Source of the DNA: Salegentibacter sp.
GTDB lineage: Bacteria; Bacteroidota; Bacteroidia; Flavobacteriales; Flavobacteriaceae
Reading direction: 5' to 3'
Length of the DNA stretch: 64,000 bases
Assembly (NCBI GenBank): GCA_024635795.1
Contig: JAGXIH010000016.1
Coordinates: 1 to 64,000, forward strand
In this document: in pieces, positions 50,881 through 60,276 of the stretch
How positions within the stretch are numbered: the first letter of the stretch is position 1
Layout: every line of letters begins with the position of its first letter
The notes under the pieces: model-generated
Databases searched by the model: none
What the model saw: the letters and a program-made list of their open reading frames with translations, nothing else
What the model was told of the DNA's origin: nothing
Position numbers and translations under genes: made by a program

Positions 50881-51654
50881 ATGAGCAATAAAATAAGGCC
50901 TTACGTATTGGCCGAAACCAATTGGAAACAGGTTAAAGAAGAGAATTATACCGTTGCCATCCTACCCTGGGGAGCTACTGAAGCTCATAATTATCACCTC
51001 CCTTATGCCACCGACAATATTTTAGGGGAATCCAATGCTATTGAATCTGCCGCCAAGGCCTGGGAGCAGAATGCAAAGCCCATTGTCTTGCCTACCATTC
51101 CTTTTGGTGTTAATACTGGCCAAATGGGTGTGAAGCTTTGTATGAATATGAATCCTTCAACTCAGTATGCCGTTTTAAAAGATGTGGTGCAGGTGCTCGA
51201 TACCCATAAAATTCATAAACTGGTTATTCTGAATGCTCATGGCGGAAATAATTTTAAACAGATGATTCGGGAACTTAGTCTGGAATATCCCGATGTTTTT
51301 ATTTGTGCTATTAACTGGTGGCAACTCTCAGATTCGAAGAAGTATTTTGAGGAACCCGGAGATCATGCGGGAGAACTGGAAACCGCCACAGTGATGCACC
51401 TAACTCCTGATCTGGTGCTTCCCCTGGAAGAAGCCGGAGACGGAACTGCAAAAACCTTTAAAATTCGCGGACTCAAAGAAGGTTGGGCGACTTCACAAAG
51501 AGCCTGGACTAAAGTTACAGAAGATACCGGGGTAGGGAATCCCAAAGAAGCTACCGCAGAAAAAGGCAGGCAATTCTTTGAAAAAACCACCGATATGATC
51601 GCCGGATTTATCAAAGATCTACATCATGCCGATCTTCAGGATATGTACGAATAA
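50881..51654 (+). CDS. Creatininase family amidohydrolase
   Basis: A 257-aa cytosolic metallohydrolase of the creatininase fold. Metal-binding blocks: WGATEAHNYHLPYATDN (Glu-x-His...Asp), LNAHGGNNF, and DHAGELETATVM. The family includes creatininase, FAPy-type and mycofactocin-pathway peptidases, so the name does not prove creatinine as substrate. It starts 12 nt upstream of lrgA, strongly suggesting an operon with the LrgAB membrane pair, which hints that its substrate or product is carried by them (inference). Confidence 0.88.
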   Translation: MSNKIRPYVLAETNWKQVKEENYTVAILPWGATEAHNYHLPYATDNILGESNAIESAAKAWEQNAKPIVLPTIPFGVNTGQMGVKLCMNMNPSTQYAVLKDVVQVLDTHKIHKLVILNAHGGNNFKQMIRELSLEYPDVFICAINWWQLSDSKKYFEEPGDHAGELETATVMHLTPDLVLPLEEAGDGTAKTFKIRGLKEGWATSQRAWTKVTEDTGVGNPKEATAEKGRQFFEKTTDMIAGFIKDLHHADLQDMYE

Positions 51655-51666
51655 GCACTATGTTTT

Positions 51667-51999
51667 ATGCTGAAAAGTCTGCTTTATATTTTCGGATTTC
51701 TGATTGCGGGAGAATTGGTCTCCTGGCTCTTCCAACTTCCTGTAGCGGGGAATATTCTGGGGATGCTATTCATCTTTATCGCCTTAAAATTAAAACTAAT
51801 TAGTTTGGAAGATGTGAAACCTGCATCAGATAAACTAATTAAATATCTTGTGATTTTCTTTATTCCCTATGGCGTTGGCTTGATGGTTCATTTTAATTTG
51901 ATAGCCGAATTCTGGCTTCCCATAAGCGTAGCTGTAATTTTTAGCAGCATTCTTACGCTCTATGTAACGGCTATAATCCTCGAAAAATCCGGGAAATGA
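51667..51999 (+). CDS. lrgA: CidA/LrgA family membrane protein
   Basis: A 110-aa protein with four hydrophobic helices (about 5-24, 28-46, 62-80, 84-106) and the family segment PVAGNILGMLFIFIALKL. Members form holin-like or transporter complexes with LrgB partners. Its stop overlaps the lrgB start (ATGA). In other bacteria the pair carries pyruvate (B. subtilis PftAB) or, in plastids, glycolate/glycerate (PLGG1). The creatininase upstream favours a metabolite-transport role here. Confidence 0.88.
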   Translation: MLKSLLYIFGFLIAGELVSWLFQLPVAGNILGMLFIFIALKLKLISLEDVKPASDKLIKYLVIFFIPYGVGLMVHFNLIAEFWLPISVAVIFSSILTLYVTAIILEKSGK

Positions 52000-52691
52000 T
52001 GCAGCAATTTTTTCAGCTTCCGGTATTTGGGGTTTTTATAACCTTGATCGCCTATTTCCTTGCGGTTAAACTCAGAAAAAGTTGGAATTATGTGCTGTTA
52101 AATCCGGTGCTGATCGCTATCGCAGGTATAATTTGTTTCCTGCTAATCTTCCGCATTAATTTTGAAACTTATAATGTGGGTGGGAAATACATTAGCTTTT
52201 TCCTGGGGCCTTCTGTGGTAGCTTTAGGCGTGTTTTTTTACGAAAAATATGAAGAGGTAAAGCAGAATTTAAAGATTTTTATACTGGCAGTGCTTGCCGG
52301 AGGAATTACCGGTGTACTAAGTGTTATCGGTCTTCTTTTATTGCTGAAGGCTCCTGAAGTAATTACCAGGTCCCTTGCAGCCAAATCGGTGACCACACCT
52401 ATCGCGATTGAAATAACCCGGCTTCTGAACGGAATCCCTGAAATTACTGCGGGAATAGTCATAGCAGTAGGAATATTTGGAAATGCCTTTGGGCCATTTA
52501 TTCTGAAGAAAACAGGAATAAAAAGCAAAATCGCCATCGGCACGGCCCTTGGAACTGCAGCCCACGGAATTGGAACCGCAAGAGCTTTTGAGGAGGGAAA
52601 ACTTCAAGGCGTATACAGCGGTTTGGCGATGTGCCTTAATGGTATCATTACTGCTTTGATTACACCTTATCTTATAGAATTAATTTTCTGA
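51996..52691 (+). CDS. lrgB: LrgB family membrane protein
   Basis: A 231-aa integral membrane protein with about 7-8 helices and the LrgB signatures FLGPSVVALGVFFY, SVTTPIAIEI and GTALGTAAHGIGTARAFEEG. Partner of the adjoining LrgA. Two ATGs in tandem (51996, 51999) are possible starts; the first overlaps the lrgA stop. Downstream to 52860 I see no further convincing gene, only a 38-codon frame (52719-52835) without family resemblance. Confidence 0.9.
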   Translation: MMQQFFQLPVFGVFITLIAYFLAVKLRKSWNYVLLNPVLIAIAGIICFLLIFRINFETYNVGGKYISFFLGPSVVALGVFFYEKYEEVKQNLKIFILAVLAGGITGVLSVIGLLLLLKAPEVITRSLAAKSVTTPIAIEITRLLNGIPEITAGIVIAVGIFGNAFGPFILKKTGIKSKIAIGTALGTAAHGIGTARAFEEGKLQGVYSGLAMCLNGIITALITPYLIELIF

Positions 52692-52860
52692 TTAGTCAGC
52701 AATTGCTTTAAAGCGAATATGTTTTCAGACTTTCACAAAAGACTAACCCTTAGAGGGATGAAGTGGGATAGGAAATGCCTTTTAGAGATTGCTTTACTGA
52801 TATTCATCATTTTTCCCTCAATACTATTCCGGTAAATTTATAGTCTATAATCCCTGAAAA

Positions 52861-53967
52861 ATGAAAATTCTCGTTGGTGTAATTGTTCTGATTCATGCCC
52901 TCATCCATCTGCTAGGTTTTCTCAAGGCATTCGACCTGGCTGAAATACGACAGCTTCAACTGGAAATCTCCAAACCTCTGGGATATTTATGGTTGTTTTG
53001 TGCGCTCCTCTTTTTGTTTGTACTATACTTATTTTTTCAGGGTAAATCCTGGTGGCCGTTTTTTGCACTTGCAGCTATAATAATTTCTCAAAGCCTAATT
53101 ATTCTTGCCTGGCAAGACGCAAAATTTGGGAGTGTTCTTAACCTGGTTATTTTACTCATAAGTCTTCCAGCCCTGGGGAGTTTTTATTTTCAGAAAAAAA
53201 CAGAAAAAGAGGTGACCCGCTTATTTCAACTTGCTGAAACTTCAACAGAGGTATCTGCAGAATTGGAAGAGAATACTCAACTTCCCGAAATAGTCAGGAA
53301 ATGGTTGCGAAATTCAGGAGTGAAAGATAACCCGGAAGTTGCTTTCGTTCGGCTTCGGCAGCAGGGTAGAATGAAGCTAAAACCTGATGCAGATTGGATG
53401 CCTTTTCAGGCTAACCAATATTTTAATGTTAAAGCGCATTCTTTCATCTGGACTGCCCGTGTTAACTCTGGATCTCTCGTTTATTTTGATGGCAGGGATA
53501 AGTTGATAAACGGGGAAGGAGAAATGCTCATTAAATTGCTTTCCCTGTTTCCCGTGGTAAATGAATATAATAATGATAAAATAGATTCCGGAGCTATGCA
53601 GCGATTTCTCGCCGAGATCTGTTGGTTTCCCACAGCAGCCTTAAGCGATCAAATCAGTTGGGAAGCCCTGAATGGGAACGCCGCCCGGGCAGACCTGAAA
53701 ATATATGGAAAAAAGGTTTCGGGGATTTTTGATTTTTCGGAAGATGGGGAGTTACTTTCTTTCCAGGCCCAACGCTTTTATGGTGGGGAACAAGATGCAA
53801 AGAAAGAAACCTGGCATATCGAAATGCTTGATTTTAAAGAGTTTTCAGGGTATAGGATTCCCAATAAATGCAGAATTACCTGGAAATTGGCAGAGGGAGA
53901 TTTTACCTGGCTGGAACTGGAAATTATGGAAGTAGATTATAATAGTGCTGAGTTCTACTCAAATTAA
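52861..53967 (+). CDS. DUF6544 family protein with N-terminal membrane region
   Basis: A 368-aa protein: four hydrophobic helices in residues 1-115 (MKILVGVIVLIHALIHLLGF; YLWLFCALLFLFVLYLFF; WPFFALAAIIISQSLIIL; VLNLVILLISLPALGSFYF), then a soluble domain (about 140-365) with LPEIVRKWLRNSGV, the FIWTARV segment and FLAEICWFPTAAL, which match DUF6544. Biochemical function unknown. A TTTT-N19-TAAATTTA sequence upstream may be its promoter. Together with the next small membrane gene it precedes ppsA. Confidence 0.85.
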   Translation: MKILVGVIVLIHALIHLLGFLKAFDLAEIRQLQLEISKPLGYLWLFCALLFLFVLYLFFQGKSWWPFFALAAIIISQSLIILAWQDAKFGSVLNLVILLISLPALGSFYFQKKTEKEVTRLFQLAETSTEVSAELEENTQLPEIVRKWLRNSGVKDNPEVAFVRLRQQGRMKLKPDADWMPFQANQYFNVKAHSFIWTARVNSGSLVYFDGRDKLINGEGEMLIKLLSLFPVVNEYNNDKIDSGAMQRFLAEICWFPTAALSDQISWEALNGNAARADLKIYGKKVSGIFDFSEDGELLSFQAQRFYGGEQDAKKETWHIEMLDFKEFSGYRIPNKCRITWKLAEGDFTWLELEIMEVDYNSAEFYSN

Positions 53968-54046
53968 GCCATCCTGCACTGATATTTGTCATATTAATTC
54001 TGGCTTATAACTGGTAAATTTGGGTTAAACCAATGCGCTTAAGCTT

Positions 54047-54433
54047 ATGGAAACGTCTGTCTTTCTTGCCAAATTCTGGGGCTGGTATCTGCTTATTTTT
54101 TTCTTTATCCTTAGTTTCAACCCACAAAGGATAAGGCAGATCTTCGAAGATCTCAAAGATCAAAAGTTTCTGATTCTGGCCGCCTTTGCAGCGATTATTT
54201 TAGGGCTTTTAAACATTCTTTTTCACAATATATGGGAACCCGATTGGCGCTTTATTATTACAGGTCTGGGTTGGATATCTCTTTTTATAGGCCTGGGACT
54301 TTTTGTGTTTCCTGATTCTACAACCCGCCGGCTAACCACCATTAACATCAAGTTTGTGCAGGTGATCTATATCATTCTTTTCCTTATGGGAATATTTCTG
54401 TTGAATATGGGCTATCAACTGGTATTATATTAA
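54047..54433 (+). CDS. Small four-helix membrane protein of unknown function
   Basis: A 128-aa protein with four predicted TM helices (about 12-28, 44-62, 70-88, 102-124), the loops being short and charged (FNPQRIRQIFEDLKDQKF between helices 1 and 2). No motif recognised. TAAATTTG, a perfect -7 box, lies 25 nt upstream of the start. It precedes ppsA by only 11 nt, so the two are probably co-transcribed, but a functional link is not evident from sequence. Confidence 0.75.
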   Translation: METSVFLAKFWGWYLLIFFFILSFNPQRIRQIFEDLKDQKFLILAAFAAIILGLLNILFHNIWEPDWRFIITGLGWISLFIGLGLFVFPDSTTRRLTTINIKFVQVIYIILFLMGIFLLNMGYQLVLY

Positions 54434-54444
54434 AATTCTGAATT

Positions 54445-56811
54445 ATGATGGAGTTTATAAAGAAATTCAGCGACTTGTCTCTTAACGATCTTCCGCAGGT
54501 AGGAGGTAAAAATGCCTCTTTGGGCGAAATGTTTAATGAGCTTTCTTCGGAAGGAGTATTAGTTCCCGATGGTTTTGCTACAACCTCAGAGGCTTTCTGG
54601 TCTTTTCTGAAGGAAAATAACCTGGAACAAAAACTCAAAGACCTCATTAAAACTCTCGATAAAGAACATTTTGAAAACCTCCCTGAAATTGGGGCTGAAG
54701 CAAGAAAAATCATAAAATCTTCTGAGTTTTCCGAGGCATTTGCCAATGAAATCAGGCAAGCCTATAATGAATTGGGGGAATCGGGCAATATTCCCGTGGC
54801 AGTAAGAAGCAGCGCTACAGCCGAAGACCTTCCCGAAGCCAGTTTTGCCGGCCAGCATGACACTTATTTAAATATTACCGGCGAAGAAGCTCTTTTAAAG
54901 GCAGTTAGAAATTGTTTTGCCTCCCTGTATACAGACCGCGCTATAAAATACCGCATAGATCACGGCTTTGCACATCACGATATAGCGCTATCGGTAGGGG
55001 TTCAAAAGATGGTGCGATCAGATACCGGATGTTCCGGGATTGGTTTCAGCCTGGAACCAGAATCGGGATTTCGAAACCTTATTCATATATCTGGTGTATG
55101 GGGGTTGGGAGAGACCATAGTTCAGGGGTTGGTGAACCCCGATGAATTTGATGTTTTTAAACCCACCCTGAAAAAAGATAAAAACCCCATAGTTCAGAAA
55201 AAAATGGGTAGAAAAGAGCTCACCATGGTTTATTCTGAATCCAACGGGCATTCCTCTACTGTAACTATGGATACCCCAATTGAAAAACAGGATTCCTACG
55301 TTTTAAGTGATGAGGAGGTGATCCAGCTTTCGAAATGGATCCTTGTAATAGAAGATCATTATTCAAAACCTATGGATGTAGAGTGGGCTAAAGATGGTGA
55401 AACAAAGCAGCTTTTTATTACCCAGGCCCGTCCCGAAACAGTACATAGGGAAAAAGAAGGCAGATATCATTTGGAGTACCACCTTACCGAACATTCTGAA
55501 ATGCTGGTAAGCGGGAATGCCATAGGCTCCAGTATCGCAACGGGTATTGCCCGCTACCTGAAATCTCCTGCTGAAGCACATAAATTAAAACCAGGCGATA
55601 TTCTGGTGACTTCAACCACCAGCCCAGACTGGGACCCGCTACTTAAAAGATCGGCTGCAGTTATTACAGACCGTGGTGGCCGCACCAGCCACGCAGCTAT
55701 AGTAGCCCGGGAACTCGGCGTACCGGCAGTAGTAGGAACCAATGATGCCACTAAAATTATTAAAGATGGAGAGGAAATAACGGTTTCCTGTGAGGGTAAG
55801 ACTGGTTTCGTCTATAAGGGCAAACTGAAATTCGAAAAGAAGGAAATAGATTTTGGTAAAATAAACCTGCCTGAAACCGAGGTTAAATTAATCCTTTCCG
55901 ATCCGGACAGGGCTTTCCAGCTTTCTTTTTATCCCAATAACGGGATCGGGCTGCTGCGAATGGAATTCATAATTACCCACCTTATAAAAGTGCACCCAAT
56001 GGCCCTGGTGAAGTTTGACCAGATAAGTGATTCCAAAATAAAAAAAACCATTGAAGAGTTCACCTGGCAATACAAGGATAAAAAGGACTACTTTGTAGAG
56101 GAACTATCTCGCGGGCTGGCGGTTATGGCGGCTGCTTTTTATCCCAAAGAAGTGATCGTTAGAATGAGCGATTTCAAAAGTAACGAATATGCAAATCTCA
56201 TAGGCGGAAAAGAGTTTGAACCAGAAGAAGAAAACCCGATGCTCGGATTCCGGGGAGCCGCACGTTATTATCATCCTTTTTATAAAGACGGATTTGAATT
56301 GGAATGTAAGGCTATTGTAAAGCTAAGGGACGAAATGGGGCTTACCAATGTAAAAGTGATGATTCCGTTTTGCCGAACCCTGGAGGAGGGTAGGAATGTT
56401 GTTGAATTGATGAAAAATTTCGGACTCGTACAGGGAGAAAATGGTCTTGAGATCTATATGATGGTAGAAATTCCTTCCAATGTCGTCCTGGCCGAAGAAT
56501 TTGCTGAAATTTTCGACGGGTTCTCTATCGGGTCTAACGACCTTACCCAGCTTACCCTTGGGGTAGACAGGGATTCAGAAGTAATGGCCGGAGTATTTGA
56601 CGAAAATGATGCGGCAGCAAAGGAAATGATCGCAACAGCGATAAAAAAAGCCAATAAGGCCGGGATCAAAATCGGACTTTGTGGACAGGCGCCCAGCGAT
56701 TTCCCTGAATATGCGGCATTCCTGGTGAAAGAGGGAATCGACAGTATCTCCTTCAATCCCGATGCGCTGCTGAAAGGAATCGAAAACATCAATAAAGCCG
56801 AAGGAAACTGA
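54445..56811 (+). CDS. ppsA: Phosphoenolpyruvate synthase
   Basis: Makes PEP from pyruvate, ATP and water, allowing gluconeogenesis. 788 aa, normal length. ATP-grasp N-terminal domain (GGKNASLGEM near 19-28; AVRSSATAEDLPEASFAGQH near 118-137), the swivelling phosphohistidine domain with GGRTSHAAIVARELGVPAVV (His about 416), and the C-terminal PEP-binding barrel with IGSNDLTQLTLGVDRDS and LCGQAP (catalytic Cys). It opens a set of genes (ATPase, SDR, phosphoribosyltransferase, glycosyltransferase) that looks like an energy/stress cluster. Confidence 0.95.
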   Translation: MMEFIKKFSDLSLNDLPQVGGKNASLGEMFNELSSEGVLVPDGFATTSEAFWSFLKENNLEQKLKDLIKTLDKEHFENLPEIGAEARKIIKSSEFSEAFANEIRQAYNELGESGNIPVAVRSSATAEDLPEASFAGQHDTYLNITGEEALLKAVRNCFASLYTDRAIKYRIDHGFAHHDIALSVGVQKMVRSDTGCSGIGFSLEPESGFRNLIHISGVWGLGETIVQGLVNPDEFDVFKPTLKKDKNPIVQKKMGRKELTMVYSESNGHSSTVTMDTPIEKQDSYVLSDEEVIQLSKWILVIEDHYSKPMDVEWAKDGETKQLFITQARPETVHREKEGRYHLEYHLTEHSEMLVSGNAIGSSIATGIARYLKSPAEAHKLKPGDILVTSTTSPDWDPLLKRSAAVITDRGGRTSHAAIVARELGVPAVVGTNDATKIIKDGEEITVSCEGKTGFVYKGKLKFEKKEIDFGKINLPETEVKLILSDPDRAFQLSFYPNNGIGLLRMEFIITHLIKVHPMALVKFDQISDSKIKKTIEEFTWQYKDKKDYFVEELSRGLAVMAAAFYPKEVIVRMSDFKSNEYANLIGGKEFEPEEENPMLGFRGAARYYHPFYKDGFELECKAIVKLRDEMGLTNVKVMIPFCRTLEEGRNVVELMKNFGLVQGENGLEIYMMVEIPSNVVLAEEFAEIFDGFSIGSNDLTQLTLGVDRDSEVMAGVFDENDAAAKEMIATAIKKANKAGIKIGLCGQAPSDFPEYAAFLVKEGIDSISFNPDALLKGIENINKAEGN

Positions 56812-56842
56812 GTTTTTAGGACTTTAATCAAACCCCGGTATA

Positions 56843-59476
56843 ATGCCCAAAGAAGCATATGCGAGACCAAAGGAGGAGATTCTTTCTGAATTTTCTGTAG
56901 ATCCCGAAAAAGGCCTTTCTGCCGCTGAGGCAAAGAAACGCCTGAAACAGTATGGCCAAAACAAGTTACGCGATGCAAAGACTAAGAACATCTGGCTAAT
57001 TCTCTTTGAACAGTTTCTCGATCCTATAATTTATATTCTTGCTGCGGCTATGATGCTTGCCTTTGCATTTAGCGAGTGGTTAGAAGGATTTGCCGTGCTA
57101 ATAGTAATCCTCATTACGGCACTCATCGGCTTTTTTATGGAATGGCAGGCGATAAGATCGGTGGAGGCCCTGCAAAAAATGGTTCAAACCATAGCCAATG
57201 TTTTAAGAGATTCAAAAACTGAAAAGATAAGGGCGATGTTGCTGGTACCCGGTGATATTGTTGAATTGGAGGCAGGAGACGTGATTCCTGGTGACGCCCG
57301 GGTTTTGGAATCCCGGAGTTTTGCTGTAAAAGAAGCCGTACTTACCGGAGAAAGCAACCAGGTCGAAAAAATTGAGGATGAACTTCCTGAAGATACGCCG
57401 CTTGCAGACCGGAGGAATATGCTTTACAAAGGAACAATTGCTGCCAGAGGAAAAGCCAAAGCAGTAATTATTGCAACAGGCACTAAAACCGAGATCGGAA
57501 GAATTAGTGAGCTCACCCACGAAGCAAAGAAAGACACAACCCCACTGGAAAAAAAGCTGAAAAAACTCAGTTACTGGTTGATTTGGCTAACCCTTGGCCT
57601 CGCTTTATTAATTGTAATAACCGGGTTTTTCCAGGGCAAAGATCTCCCCCTGATGATAAAAACCGGGATCGCCCTGGCAGTAGCTGCTATTCCCGAAGGT
57701 CTTCCTATTGTGGCAACTATAGCCCTGGCCAGGGGGATGTTGAGGCTCTCCCGGCGTAATGTGGTAATCAAAAAACTGGAAGCAGTTCAAACCCTGGGAG
57801 AAACAGGAATTATTTGCACCGATAAGACCGGGACACTTACCGAAAATAAGATGAGTATTCATTATATGGTGCTTTCTTCAGGCGAGTATGCTGTAGATGA
57901 TATTAATGCCAAAAATCTTAAAGAGGATAAAGCCTTTCAAAAGATCATCGAAGTAGCTGCGCTTTGTAATGATAGCAGCCTGCGTGATGGGAAACAAAAA
58001 GGTGACGCGGTAGAGATCGGACTTGTTGAATTTCTTGCGGATCAGGGCTTCAGTTATGAAGAAATGCGGAAAAAATATTCCAGAGTAGCGGAAATTCCCT
58101 TCGATGCAGAAATAAAGAAAATGTCCACCCTTCAAAACTATGAAGACCATTATCTCATTACTGTAAAAGGCGCCCTGGAAGCATTGCTTCCGGATTGTGA
58201 TCTTATATTAACTCCGGAAGGAGAAAAGGAATTCACCGATAAGGAATTTTGGAAAAAAAAAGCAGGTGAAATCGCTGCTGAAGGGATTAGGGTGTTAGCT
58301 TTTGCTTACAGGGAATCTCAGGAAAAACCAGATAAGGAAGAGTTGTTGAAAAACCTGGTTTTTGTGGGAATTCTTGGTTTTCTGGATCCGCCACGAAAAG
58401 ATATAAAACAGGCAATAGAAACATATAAAAATGCGGGTATCAGGGTGGTGATGATCACAGGGGATCACCCGGATACAGCGAGGAAGATAGGCGAGGAAAT
58501 AGGTTTAATTCAAGAAGATGCCCCTGGAACCAAAGTGATTCTGGGGCGGGAACTGGAAGAATTTGAGGCCTTTTCTCCCGAAAAGAAAAAAACCGTCATG
58601 GAAGCCGGGATTTTTGCCAGAATGGTACCGAAGCAAAAACTTGATCTGGTGGAATTCTACCAGAAAAATAAAGCAATAGTTGGAATGCTTGGAGATGGAG
58701 TGAATGATGCTCCGGCCCTTAAAAAAGCAGATATAGGGATTGCAATGGGAATTCGGGGAACAGAGGCTGCCAAGGAAGTAGCCGATGTGATCCTAATGGA
58801 TGATAAATTTACGTCGACCGAACTGGCCATTCGGCAGGGACGCACCATCTTTGAAAATATCAGGCAGTTTGTGGTTTTTTTGTTGTCATGTAATCTTGCA
58901 GAGATAATTTCGGTAGCATTGGCCTCTTTCAGCAACCTACCCTTGCCGTTGTTACCACTGCAAATTCTGTTTCTAAATCTGGTAACCGACGTATTTCCGG
59001 CCTTGGCCCTGGGAGTGGGTAAAGGTGATCCCCAGGTGATGAAGCAGCCGCCCCGGGATCCGCAGGAACCTATTCTCACCCGAAAATTGTGGACTTCTAC
59101 TGTCCTGTATGGACTTAGTATTACTTCAGCAGTAATAGGAATTGTGGTCTATGCTCATTTGGGCAAAGCTTATCCTGCGCTTGAAGTTAATAATATGGCC
59201 TTTTATACTCTGGTCTTAGCACAATTACTGAATGTTTTTAACCTGCCTCGTCGGAAAGCATCCTTTCTGATAAATGAAGTGACCAAAAATCCATGGGTGT
59301 GGGTTGCCCTAATATTTTCAATTGCTATAATGGTGGTGGTCTATTTTATTCCCATTATGCAGGAGGCCCTTTCCCTGGTAGCTTTAAATGAAGAACAATT
59401 CCTGATAATCGCAGTCTTCGCCCTTACATCCTTGTTTTTATCACAGATTTTAAAAAAATTAGGTTTAACAAATTAG
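56843..59476 (+). CDS. Cation-translocating P-type ATPase (P2A/PMCA-like, probably Ca2+)
   Basis: An 877-aa P-type ATPase: N-terminal cation ATPase domain, actuator with LTGES, transmembrane PEGLP motif (AAIPEGLPIVATIALARG), phosphorylation site DKTGTLT with Asp about 327, nucleotide-binding KGALEAL, and the hinge MLGDGVNDAPALKKADIGIA. About ten TM helices. The pattern fits Ca2+ or Na+/K+-type P2 pumps rather than heavy-metal P1B pumps: no CPC motif and no N-terminal CxxC. It starts 31 nt after ppsA. Its 3' end is 8 nt from the convergent SDR gene. Confidence 0.92.
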   Translation: MPKEAYARPKEEILSEFSVDPEKGLSAAEAKKRLKQYGQNKLRDAKTKNIWLILFEQFLDPIIYILAAAMMLAFAFSEWLEGFAVLIVILITALIGFFMEWQAIRSVEALQKMVQTIANVLRDSKTEKIRAMLLVPGDIVELEAGDVIPGDARVLESRSFAVKEAVLTGESNQVEKIEDELPEDTPLADRRNMLYKGTIAARGKAKAVIIATGTKTEIGRISELTHEAKKDTTPLEKKLKKLSYWLIWLTLGLALLIVITGFFQGKDLPLMIKTGIALAVAAIPEGLPIVATIALARGMLRLSRRNVVIKKLEAVQTLGETGIICTDKTGTLTENKMSIHYMVLSSGEYAVDDINAKNLKEDKAFQKIIEVAALCNDSSLRDGKQKGDAVEIGLVEFLADQGFSYEEMRKKYSRVAEIPFDAEIKKMSTLQNYEDHYLITVKGALEALLPDCDLILTPEGEKEFTDKEFWKKKAGEIAAEGIRVLAFAYRESQEKPDKEELLKNLVFVGILGFLDPPRKDIKQAIETYKNAGIRVVMITGDHPDTARKIGEEIGLIQEDAPGTKVILGRELEEFEAFSPEKKKTVMEAGIFARMVPKQKLDLVEFYQKNKAIVGMLGDGVNDAPALKKADIGIAMGIRGTEAAKEVADVILMDDKFTSTELAIRQGRTIFENIRQFVVFLLSCNLAEIISVALASFSNLPLPLLPLQILFLNLVTDVFPALALGVGKGDPQVMKQPPRDPQEPILTRKLWTSTVLYGLSITSAVIGIVVYAHLGKAYPALEVNNMAFYTLVLAQLLNVFNLPRRKASFLINEVTKNPWVWVALIFSIAIMVVVYFIPIMQEALSLVALNEEQFLIIAVFALTSLFLSQILKKLGLTN

Positions 59477-59484
59477 ACCTTGTT

Positions 59485-60246
59485 TTATTTGATAAACATT
59501 CCGCCATCAATAACTTGTTGTGTGCCGGTCATGTATTTGCTATCATCACTGGCAAGGAAAAGAGCCAGTTGGCCTATTTCTTTTGATTCGGCATAGCGAC
59601 CAAAAGGAATTTCTTTTTCGAAACCACCCTTGACTTCTTCTGGATTATCGGGACCGAGTTGATCTTCTATTGAACGCATCATACGGTTGTCTACGGGACC
59701 GGGATGTATGGAATTTACCCTGATTTTTCGTTCAGCAAACTCCAGGGCGGCTGTTCGCATAATCCCAATAATACCATGTTTAGAAGCTACATACGCGCCA
59801 AGATTAGGGAAACCTTTTAATCCTGCTACCGAGCTGGTAATGATAACACTGCCTCCATCTTCCATTCTGGGAATAACCTGTTGGCAGCCCAACCATACTC
59901 CCTTTAAATTAACAGCTATAACCCTGTCAAAAACTTCTTCGGGATAATCAGCTATGGGACTTGTTTTGCCTTCAATTCCGGCATTGCTGAAGAAAATATC
60001 GATCTTGCTGAAATGGTAAAGACATTTTTCCAGGTATTTCTTAGTGTCCTCAGCTTTGGATACATCGGCAGCAAACCAGGCTACCTTGTCGCTTTTCAGG
60101 CTTTCAGCAGCTTTTTTAAGATTTTCCTCGTCCAGGTCGGTCAAAAATACTTTGGCGCCTTCAGCAAGGAACATTCTGGCCGTTTCCAATCCAATTCCAC
60201 CGGCTCCCCCGGTGATTAATGCGACTTTGTTTTCTAATCTTTTCAT
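59485..60246 (-). CDS. SDR family NAD(P)-dependent oxidoreductase
   Basis: A 253-aa classical short-chain dehydrogenase. Cofactor motif TGGAGGIGLETAR (TGxxxGxG), Asp at 37-38 (LTDLDEENL) favouring NAD+, NAG in FSNAGIEG, catalytic Ser in ITSSVAG, and YVASKHG (YxxxK). Substrate cannot be inferred; closest in style to 3-oxoacyl reductase/glucose-dehydrogenase-like SDRs. Lies 30 nt downstream of the phosphoribosyltransferase gene on the same strand, likely co-transcribed. Confidence 0.92.
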   Translation of the reverse strand: MKRLENKVALITGGAGGIGLETARMFLAEGAKVFLTDLDEENLKKAAESLKSDKVAWFAADVSKAEDTKKYLEKCLYHFSKIDIFFSNAGIEGKTSPIADYPEEVFDRVIAVNLKGVWLGCQQVIPRMEDGGSVIITSSVAGLKGFPNLGAYVASKHGIIGIMRTAALEFAERKIRVNSIHPGPVDNRMMRSIEDQLGPDNPEEVKGGFEKEIPFGRYAESKEIGQLALFLASDDSKYMTGTQQVIDGGMFIK

Positions 60247-60276
60247 AATTATTTGTATTGAATTAATCCCAAAAAT

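Noticed and set aside
52719-52835. 38-codon plus-strand frame between lrgB and the DUF6544 gene
   Set aside because: No ribosome-binding site, no recognisable family; one hydrophobic stretch is not enough to call a gene.
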